The position numbers and the translations under genes are program-made. A model generated the notes under the pieces. That model ran no database searches. It had not been told where the DNA came from and was given only the letters and a program-made list of their open reading frames with translations. From positions 124,001 to 188,000 of the forward strand of contig NZ_SNYL01000004.1 of assembly GCF_004363315.1 (NCBI RefSeq): a DNA stretch of 64,000 bases, given 5' to 3'. Of this stretch, positions 55,220 through 64,000 are shown one piece after another. Position 1 is the stretch's first letter, and every line of letters begins with the position of its first letter. Origin of the DNA: Tepidicella xavieri (GTDB taxonomy: Bacteria > Pseudomonadota > Gammaproteobacteria > Burkholderiales > Burkholderiaceae_C).

Positions 55220-56293
55220 ATGCCTTCTCTGCGCCATGCCCCAGTGGCCGACATCACCGACGCCGCGCTGGCCCAGCGCGTGCAGCACCAACTGGATCAC
55301 AAAACCAAGCCTCTGGGCTCACTCGGCCAGATCGAAGCCCTCGCCCTGCGCCTGGCCTGCATCCTGGGCACCGAAACCCCGCGCTTGCAGCAGCCCCAGA
55401 TGCTCGTCTGCGCGGCCGATCATGGCTTGGCGGCTCGCGGGGTGTCGGCCTACCCGAGCGACGTGACGTGGCAGATGGTCGAGAACTTCCTGGCCGGCGG
55501 GGCGGCCGTCAGCGTGCTGGCCCGCCAGCATGGCTTGGCCCTGACGGTGGTGGATTGCGGCGTGGCGCACGACTTCACGCCCCGGCCCGGCCTGCTGATT
55601 CGCAAGATCGCGCACGGCACGGCCGATGCCACCACGGCCCCGGCGATGACGCTGGCGCAATGTCAACAGGCGCTGGACAACGGGGCCGAGATCGTGCGCC
55701 AACTGCCGGGCAATGTGCTGCTGCTTGGGGAAATGGGCATCGGCAATACCTCGGCCGCTTCCTTGCTGCTGTCGCGCCTGTGCGTACTGGACATTGCCGA
55801 CTGCACCGGCGCTGGCACTGGGCTGGATGCGCCTGGCGTGCAGCGCAAGATCGACGTGTTGCGCCAGGTGCTGCAGCGCCATGCTGGCGCCACCGATCCC
55901 GCGGATGCGCTGGCCGCCTTGGGGGGGTTCGAGATCGCGACCCTCACCGGCGCCGTGCTCGAAGCCGCTGCCCAGCGCCGCGTGGTGGTGGTCGATGGCT
56001 TCATCACCTCGGCCGCGGTCCTCGTGGCGGCGCGTCTGCAGCCAGCGGTGCTGCAGCGCTGCGTGTTTGCCCATCGCTCCGGCGAGCGCGGCCATGCCCT
56101 CATGCTGGCGGCCCTCCAGGCCACGCCGCTGCTGGATTTGGGTTTGCGGCTGGGAGAGGGCAGTGGCGCCGCGCTGGTCTGGCCGCTGCTGGAATCGGCC
56201 ACGCGCATTCTGGCGGAGATGGCGAGCTTCGAATCCGCTGGCGTCAGCCGCGCCGAAACCCCCGAGGCCGGGTGCGTGGTCAAAAGCGCCTAA
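55220..56293 (+). CDS. cobT: Nicotinate-nucleotide--dimethylbenzimidazole phosphoribosyltransferase
   Basis: A 357-residue enzyme (CobT in Salmonella naming, CobU in Pseudomonas naming) that activates 5,6-dimethylbenzimidazole to alpha-ribazole phosphate for the lower ligand. Signatures are DHKTKPLGSLGQIEALALRLA, VCAADHGLAARGVSAYPSDVT, LLGEMGIGNTSAASLL and VVVDGFITSAAVLVAAR with the catalytic Glu near LRLGEGSGAAL. An AAGGA ribosome site precedes it. It is the last gene of the cluster; cobalamin synthase and a B12-phosphate phosphatase, which often follow, are not here. Confidence 0.95.
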   Translation: MPSLRHAPVADITDAALAQRVQHQLDHKTKPLGSLGQIEALALRLACILGTETPRLQQPQMLVCAADHGLAARGVSAYPSDVTWQMVENFLAGGAAVSVLARQHGLALTVVDCGVAHDFTPRPGLLIRKIAHGTADATTAPAMTLAQCQQALDNGAEIVRQLPGNVLLLGEMGIGNTSAASLLLSRLCVLDIADCTGAGTGLDAPGVQRKIDVLRQVLQRHAGATDPADALAALGGFEIATLTGAVLEAAAQRRVVVVDGFITSAAVLVAARLQPAVLQRCVFAHRSGERGHALMLAALQATPLLDLGLRLGEGSGAALVWPLLESATRILAEMASFESAGVSRAETPEAGCVVKSA

Positions 56294-56404
56294 GGACTTT
56301 CCCTAGTTCGGGTGGCCAACCCGGAAAGCTTAAGTTCGCTGTAAGCATCGGGCTCGACAGTCATCTCCGCAATATCGCGAATTCCCTTTTGCGGTGTTCG
56401 AGCG

Positions 56405-56420
56405 CGGTGGTTCGCCACCG
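56405..56420 (+). promoter_or_regulatory. UUCG-loop hairpin in the leader of the symporter operon
   Basis: CGGTGG (56405-56410) and CCACCG (56415-56420) form a 6-bp stem closed by a TTCG tetraloop, 32 bases before the DUF4212 start. A second weaker stem CGGGT/ACCCG at 56309-56323 lies just after the cobT stop. They may end the cob transcript or stabilise the leader; no T run follows. The rest of this 159-base gap shows nothing recognisable. Confidence 0.4.
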
Positions 56421-56452
56421 TTTCAAGCCATCACTCCGAGGAGATGACGTTT

Positions 56453-56713
56453 ATGTCAAACGAAGAGAATGCCAAGGCCTACTGGTCGGCGACGCTGCGT
56501 CTGCTGACCGGAATCCTGATCGTATGGGCGCTGGTGTCCTACGGGGCTGCGATCATATTCGCCCCAGTGCTCAACAACTTCAGCCTCGGCGGCTACCCGC
56601 TGGGCTTCTGGTTCGGGCAGCAAGGCTCGATCTACATCTTCATCGCGCTGATCTTCTTCTACGCCAAGAAGATGGGCGACATCGACCGCAAGTTCGGCGT
56701 TCACGAAGAATGA
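56453..56713 (+). CDS. DUF4212 small subunit of a sodium:solute symporter
   Basis: An 86-residue protein with two hydrophobic segments (LTGILIVWALVSYGAAIIFAP and GSIYIFIALIFFYAKKM), typical of DUF4212, which always partners a VC_2705-type sodium:solute symporter. ATG at 56453 is chosen because GAGGAG lies at ribosome-site distance; an ATG at 56444 would sit directly on that site. The symporter gene starts 19 bases later. Confidence 0.92.
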   Translation: MSNEENAKAYWSATLRLLTGILIVWALVSYGAAIIFAPVLNNFSLGGYPLGFWFGQQGSIYIFIALIFFYAKKMGDIDRKFGVHEE

Positions 56714-56732
56714 TCCACGGAGTCTATCGAAC

Positions 56733-58589
56733 ATGGAACTTCAAACAGTGATCTATCTCGTGGTGGGCGCCAGCTTTGCGCTCTACCTCGGCATTGCCTT
56801 CTGGTCGCGCGCGGCCAGTACCTCCGAGTTCTACGTCGCCGGCAGCGGCGTGCACCCGGTGACCAACGGCATGGCGACGGCCGCGGACTGGATGTCGGCG
56901 GCTTCCTTCATCTCCATGGCGGGTCTGCTGTCCACCATGGGGCATGGCGGCGCCGTGTTCCTGATGGGCTGGACGGGCGGCTACGTGTTGCTGGCCATGC
57001 TGCTGGCGCCGTATCTGCGCAAGTTCGGCAAGTTCACGGTGCCCGAGTTCATCGGTGACCGCTACTACTCCCAGGCGGCGCGCACGGTGGCCGTGATCTG
57101 TCTGCTGATCATCTGCGTGGTGTACATCGTGGGTCAGATGACCGGCGTGGGCGTGACCTTTGCCCGCTTCCTGAACGTGTCGGCCGACACCGGTATCTAC
57201 ATCGGTATGGCCATCGTGTTCGCCTATGCGGTGTTTGGCGGCATGAAGGGCATCACCTACACCCAGGTGGCCCAGTACATCGTGCTCATCATTGCCTACA
57301 CCATTCCGGCGGTGTTCATTTCCTTCAACCTCACCGGCAACCCCTTCCCGATGCTGGGCATGGGCTCCAATCTGGCCGGCACCGACGTGGCCCTGCTGGC
57401 CAAGCTCGATCAGGTCGTGACCGATCTGGGCTTCCCGCAGTTCACCACCCAGACCGCCGGCTCCACGCTGAACATGGTGTTCTTCACCATTTCGCTGATG
57501 ATCGGTACTGCCGGTCTGCCGCACGTGATCATCCGCTTCTTCACCGTGCCCAAGGTGGCCGATGCGCGCTACTCCGCCGGCTGGACGCTGGTGTTCATCG
57601 CCATTCTGTACACCGTGGCGCCGGCCGTCGGCAGCATGGCCCGCCTGAACCTGATCGGCACCTTCAACACCAACGTCGGCATCACCCAGAACGCCGACGG
57701 CCAGTTGACCATCAACCCCGATGTCATCAAGGCCAACCCCGACCTGTTCGCCCCCGAGGCTTCCATCCTCTACGAAGACCGGCCTGACTGGGTCAAGCGC
57801 TGGGAGCGCACCGGTCTGCTGAAGTGGGAAGACAAGAACGGCGATGGCCGCATCCAGTTCTACAACAGCGCCACCAAGAACGAGGCCGTGCTGGCCAAGG
57901 CCGAAGCCGCTGGCTGGAAAGGCAACGAGCTGACGGTCAACAACGACATCATCGTGCTGGCCAACCCTGAAATCGCGCAACTGCCCAACTGGGTGATCGC
58001 CCTGGTGGCCGCCGGTGCCGTGGCCGCCGCGCTGTCCACCGCAGCCGGTCTGCTGCTGGCGATTTCCTCGGCCATCTCGCACGACCTGGTCAAGCGCGTG
58101 TTCAAGCCCGATCTGAGCGAGAAGGGCGAACTCATCGCCGGCCGTCTGTCGATGATCGCCGCCATCATCCTGGCCGGCTACCTCGGCCTGAACCCGCCCG
58201 GCTTCGCGGCGGCGACGGTGGCGCTGGCCTTCGGTCTGGCCGCCTCGTCCCTGTTCCCGGCCATCATGATGGGCATCTTCAGCAAGACCATCACCGACAA
58301 GGCCGCCATCGCGGGGATGATCGCCGGCATGTTCGTCACGTGCTTCTACGTGTTCGCACACCACGGCATCTTCTTCATCCAGGGCACATCCTACGTGCAA
58401 CTCATCGGTGGCCCGAACAGCTTCTTCGGCCTGACGCCGGCTGCCTTCGGTACCGTGGGCGCCATCGTGAACTTCGTCGTGGCCTTCCTGGTCACCAAGG
58501 TCACGGGCGGCCGCGTGCCCACCCATGTGCAAGAGATGGTGGAGTCGGTCCGTATCCCGCGTGGCGCTGGCGCCGCCGTGGGTCACTGA
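56733..58589 (+). CDS. Sodium:solute symporter (SSS family, VC_2705/ActP-like)
   Basis: A 618-residue transporter with about 13 membrane segments, starting IYLVVGASFALYLGIAFWSRA and carrying NGMATAADWMSAASFISMAG and IGTAGLPHVIIRFFTVP, the features of the acetate/pyruvate-type sodium symporters paired with DUF4212. Residues about 310-410 form a long hydrophilic loop absent from shorter relatives; within it, DKNGDGRIQF at residues 367-376 resembles an EF-hand calcium loop. Likely substrates are acetate or other short carboxylates, by family only. A strong terminator follows. Confidence 0.92.
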   Translation: MELQTVIYLVVGASFALYLGIAFWSRAASTSEFYVAGSGVHPVTNGMATAADWMSAASFISMAGLLSTMGHGGAVFLMGWTGGYVLLAMLLAPYLRKFGKFTVPEFIGDRYYSQAARTVAVICLLIICVVYIVGQMTGVGVTFARFLNVSADTGIYIGMAIVFAYAVFGGMKGITYTQVAQYIVLIIAYTIPAVFISFNLTGNPFPMLGMGSNLAGTDVALLAKLDQVVTDLGFPQFTTQTAGSTLNMVFFTISLMIGTAGLPHVIIRFFTVPKVADARYSAGWTLVFIAILYTVAPAVGSMARLNLIGTFNTNVGITQNADGQLTINPDVIKANPDLFAPEASILYEDRPDWVKRWERTGLLKWEDKNGDGRIQFYNSATKNEAVLAKAEAAGWKGNELTVNNDIIVLANPEIAQLPNWVIALVAAGAVAAALSTAAGLLLAISSAISHDLVKRVFKPDLSEKGELIAGRLSMIAAIILAGYLGLNPPGFAAATVALAFGLAASSLFPAIMMGIFSKTITDKAAIAGMIAGMFVTCFYVFAHHGIFFIQGTSYVQLIGGPNSFFGLTPAAFGTVGAIVNFVVAFLVTKVTGGRVPTHVQEMVESVRIPRGAGAAVGH

Positions 58590-58637
58590 TCTCCCTGCCT
58601 AGGCTCACCGGTTGAACCCGGTGAGCAGGCGATTGCG

Positions 58638-58668
58638 GCCCCGATGGAGGTTCCCATCGGGGCTTTTT
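58638..58668 (+). terminator. Intrinsic terminator after the symporter gene
   Basis: A perfect 10-bp stem (GCCCCGATGG at 58638-58647 with CCATCGGGGC at 58654-58663) followed by TTTTTG. Another perfect 9-bp stem, GCTCACCGG/CCGGTGAGC at 58603-58626, precedes it in tandem. Confidence 0.92.
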
Positions 58669-58715
58669 GTTGAGACAATCCTCCTCAACCCCATCCGTCA
58701 ACCGGATTCACTGGC

Positions 58716-59084
58716 ATGGGTATTTACATCTTCAACTGGTTTTTTTTGCTGGCCTTGATTCCCGTGGCTTTTTTCTGGCTGCGGCGGGCTTGGCGCATCT
58801 TTTTCAAACGGGATTTTTCCGAGGTGGCCCTGAAGAAGGGGCTGCCGCCGCCCAATGCCGAGCAATACGCGCCCTATGAAATGGTCATCAATTTCGTCGG
58901 AGGGGTCGTGCTGGTGGGCGTGCTGGTGGCCGTGCTCGGCTTTCAGGCGCTGGACCGGGACGACTGGATGGCCATTGCTGGCGTGACGCTGTGGATGAAA
59001 ATCTTCGCGTCGTTTGCCCTCAGCCGTCATGCCCACGGCATCCATTTCGGCAACAAGAAGAAGGGTGGTGAGAACAGGGCATGA
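58716..59084 (+). CDS. Small membrane protein of unknown function
   Basis: A 122-residue protein with an N-terminal hydrophobic helix (NWFFLLALIPVAFFWL), a basic cytoplasmic segment (RRAWRIFFKRDF), a second helix (VGGVVLVGVLVAVLGF) and a possible third (WMAIAGVTLWMKIFASFAL), ending in a basic tail. No family was recognised. Its stop overlaps the start of the lytic transglycosylase gene (ATGA), so it may take part in cell-wall processing, but this is inference. Confidence 0.8.
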   Translation: MGIYIFNWFFLLALIPVAFFWLRRAWRIFFKRDFSEVALKKGLPPPNAEQYAPYEMVINFVGGVVLVGVLVAVLGFQALDRDDWMAIAGVTLWMKIFASFALSRHAHGIHFGNKKKGGENRA

Positions 59085-59974
59085 ACATGTCCCGCGCCTG
59101 GGTGACGGCCGCCGCCGGTTGGGGGCTGTGCTGTGCCTTGAGCGCCAACCCCTTGCCGGTGGATGAACCGCCTGAGTGGACGGATGAGCCCCCACGCCTG
59201 TCGCGCTGGATCGAGGAAGGGTACGATGCGCAGCGTCGGACCGATCTGCTGACCGCCGCGGCCCGGTATTGCGCAGCGGCCCGTTACGGCAGCCTGGAAG
59301 CTCAATACCGGCTGGGCCGTTTGTTTCTGGAACGCATGGATGAGCAAGGCCGCCAGGAAGGCCGCACCTTGCTCGCGTTGGCCGCCCAGCGGGGCCACGA
59401 ACGCGCCGCTGCCCTGGTGGCGCAGGCAGGCGTTGCCGATGCGCTGCCCGACTGTCTGCTCACTGGCGCGGCGCCGGTTTTCGAACTCCCGCGCCCGTCT
59501 CAGCCACAGGTCGAGCCTGCCGTGCCGCCCGAGGTGGTCGAGCGATACATCTTAGCATTGCCACGCGAGAAGCAGCGCCATGCCCAGCTCATTCGGCACT
59601 GGGCACCGAGGTTCGAGGTGGACTACCGCTTGGCGCTGGCGATTGCCCGCGCCGAATCCAACTTCGATCCGCGAGCCGTTTCCCCCAAGAATGCGCAAGG
59701 CTTGATGCAACTGGTTCCAGACACGGCGGCGCGCTTTGGCGTGCGCAACGCGTTCGATCCGGAACAAAATGTCCGAGGTGGCTTGGCCTACCTGCGTTGG
59801 TTGTTGGAGCGGTTCAACGGGGATGTGGCTCTGGCAGCGGCTGCTTACAATGCCGGCGAAGGGGCCGTGGACCGCTACGGTGGGGTGCCGCCCTACCAGG
59901 AAACGCGCCAGTACGTGCAGCGCATTCTGCACTTTTACCGCTCTCCCGTACACGCCCGCCCGCAGCCGATGTGA
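59081..59974 (+). CDS. Lytic transglycosylase (SLT domain) with Sel1-like repeat region
   Basis: A 297-residue exported protein: signal peptide (WVTAAAGWGLCCALSA), a region of Sel1-like helical repeats (residues about 55-125, with YGSLEAQYRLGRLFLERMDEQG), and a C-terminal SLT domain from about residue 170. The SLT domain has the catalytic Glu in IARAESNFDPRAVSPKNAQGLMQLVPDTA and AAAYNAGEGAVDRYGGVPPYQET. It cleaves the glycan strands of peptidoglycan to anhydro-muropeptides. It is translationally coupled to the preceding membrane protein. Confidence 0.93.
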   Translation: MNMSRAWVTAAAGWGLCCALSANPLPVDEPPEWTDEPPRLSRWIEEGYDAQRRTDLLTAAARYCAAARYGSLEAQYRLGRLFLERMDEQGRQEGRTLLALAAQRGHERAAALVAQAGVADALPDCLLTGAAPVFELPRPSQPQVEPAVPPEVVERYILALPREKQRHAQLIRHWAPRFEVDYRLALAIARAESNFDPRAVSPKNAQGLMQLVPDTAARFGVRNAFDPEQNVRGGLAYLRWLLERFNGDVALAAAAYNAGEGAVDRYGGVPPYQETRQYVQRILHFYRSPVHARPQPM

Positions 59975-59986
59975 GGCCGTTGCCCT

Positions 59987-60796
59987 TTACTGCAGGTTCA
60001 AATCCTGCCGGATGATGGTGGCGATTTCCTCGATCGACTTGGTGGTGGTAGACAGCGTGCGGATGCCAGCACGGCGCATCATGGCTTCGGCTTCGGCCAC
60101 CTCGTAGCGGCAGTTTTCCAGGCTGGCGTAGCGCGAGTTGGGGCGTCGCTCGTTGCGGATTTCGCTCAGGCGCGCGGGGTCGATGGTCAGGCCAAAGAGT
60201 TTTTTCTTGAACGGCACCAGCGCGGGCGGCAGGGTTCGCCGCTCGAAATCTTCCGGGATGAGCGGATAGTTCGACGCCTTCAAGCCGAACTGCATGGCCA
60301 GATAAAGCGAAGTGGGCGTTTTGCCGCTGCGGCTCACACCCACCAGAATCACGTCAGACTTTTCCAGGTCCTCGTTGGTCTGGCCGTCGTCGTGGTCGAG
60401 GGTGAAGTTGATGGCTTCGATGCGGTCGTGGTATTCCTGGCTCTTGGAGACGTCGGAAAACCTGCCCACCCGGTGATTGGATTTCATGCCCAGCTCCTCC
60501 TCCAGCGGCGAGATGAAGGTGCCAAACATGTCGATGAGCATGCCTTTGCACTCCGCCCGCAACACGGCCAGCACCTCCATGTTCACCACGGTGGTGAACA
60601 CCAGGGGGCGCTTGCCATCCACCTCGGCGGCATGGTTGATCTGCCGCACCGCTTGCCAGGCTTTGTCGGGGCTGTCGATGAAGGGCATGCGCACCCGCTT
60701 GGGGTCGATCTCGAACTGCGCCAGAATGGCCTTGGCAAAGGTCTCGGCGGTGATGCCGGTGCCGTCGGAAATGAAAAAGGCGGTGCGGTGGGGCAT
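59987..60796 (-). CDS. ppsR: Phosphoenolpyruvate synthase regulatory protein (bifunctional kinase/pyrophosphorylase)
   Basis: A 269-residue DUF299-family protein that inactivates PEP synthase by ADP-dependent phosphorylation of a Thr near its catalytic His and reactivates it with phosphate. Signatures are FFISDGTGITAETFAKAIL, the P-loop-like VGVSRSGKTPTSLYLA and NYPLIPEDFE. The ATG at 60796 was chosen because it gives the conserved N-terminus; upstream in-frame codons are not conserved-looking. It is divergent from ppsA, its target, with 151 bases between the starts. Confidence 0.96.
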   Translation of the reverse strand: MPHRTAFFISDGTGITAETFAKAILAQFEIDPKRVRMPFIDSPDKAWQAVRQINHAAEVDGKRPLVFTTVVNMEVLAVLRAECKGMLIDMFGTFISPLEEELGMKSNHRVGRFSDVSKSQEYHDRIEAINFTLDHDDGQTNEDLEKSDVILVGVSRSGKTPTSLYLAMQFGLKASNYPLIPEDFERRTLPPALVPFKKKLFGLTIDPARLSEIRNERRPNSRYASLENCRYEVAEAEAMMRRAGIRTLSTTTKSIEEIATIIRQDLNLQ

Positions 60797-60947
60797 GGGC
60801 GATAGCGGCGCGATCAGGGCCAAGGACCTACAATGACGCCCAATTATCCAGATTTGCCGCCTGGCTTCCGGCACCTTCCACAACAGAACAACGATCGAGG
60901 TGACGGCGCGGGGCGACTTGCAGGTTTTTCAACTTTGGAGTCCAACC

Positions 60948-63338
<2,391 letters not shown>

Positions 63339-63347
63339 TTGTTGCTT

Positions 63348-63383
63348 CTCCTCCCCAGGTTCTCTATGGGGCTTGGGGAGGAG
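63348..63383. terminator. Hairpin between convergent ppsA and hsdR
   Basis: CTCCTCCCCAGG (63348-63359) pairs with CTTGGGGAGGAG (63372-63383) over 12 positions with one G-U pair and a 12-base loop. There is no T run on either strand. It lies between two convergent stops, so it may end both transcripts. Confidence 0.45.
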
Positions 63384-63402
63384 CCTGCCTCAAGGGCATG
63401 GG

Positions 63403-64000
<598 letters not shown>

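Noticed and set aside
56724-58586. A 620-codon open frame antisense to the symporter
   Set aside because: Composition is His/Gly/Asp-rich as expected for reversed transmembrane codons, and no family is recognisable.

Overview
The window looks like a chromosomal segment of a GC-rich betaproteobacterium, most likely Burkholderiales. Reasons: the xseB-ispA-dxs block, CysB-type LysR regulator, lptF/lptG divergent from pepA-holC, zapB-like/zapA followed by a 6S RNA, a SWIB-domain protein with a Lys/Ala-rich tail, and ppsR divergent from ppsA. Species cannot be fixed from sequence alone. No tRNA, rRNA, insertion sequence, prophage or CRISPR array is visible. Both ends cut genes: a DUF58 protein at base 1 and the C-terminus of a type I restriction HsdR subunit at base 64000.

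Layout. 1-2895 (minus): DUF58 protein, MoxR ATPase and a membrane-anchored HtrA-like protease. 3142-6211: xseB, ispA and dxs. 6369-9942: a tripartite TRAP transporter (binding protein, terminator, two permeases), then dut. 10440-13072: slyD-like isomerase, the L16 hydroxylase roxA, an unknown protein and a small lipoprotein. 13135-25331: argA, hrpA, an aminotransferase, cysB-like regulator, cbiX, lptG, lptF, pepA and holC. 25409-28148: SWIB protein, rraA, a TauE/SafE exporter, 6S RNA, zapA and a zapB-like coiled-coil gene.

28198-56293 is the centrepiece: a cobalamin riboswitch followed by about 28 kb of B12 uptake and aerobic (oxygen-dependent, late cobalt insertion) B12 synthesis genes: btuB, cobB, btuF-like, cobU, btuF, btuC, btuD, cbiM, cobA, cobG, cobH, cobI, cobJ, cobK (reversed), cobL, cobM, cobF, cobO, cobW, cobN, chlI/chlD, cbiB, cobC, cobQ and cobT. 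Most neighbours overlap by 4 bases (ATGA), so translation is probably coupled. There is no cobS/cobT-type chelatase pair. CobN is paired with a magnesium-chelatase-like AAA+ gene whose end carries a slippery A7 run with an upstream Shine-Dalgarno-like element. A -1 shift there fuses the AAA+ protein to the next (von Willebrand A) frame, so one gene can supply both the small and the medium chelatase subunits. This is the most notable signal in the window. The cobalamin synthase gene and a bluB-type gene are not in the window. 

56453-63338: a DUF4212/sodium:solute symporter pair, a small membrane protein coupled to a lytic transglycosylase, and the divergent ppsR/ppsA pair that controls phosphoenolpyruvate synthesis. 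The window ends in hsdR.
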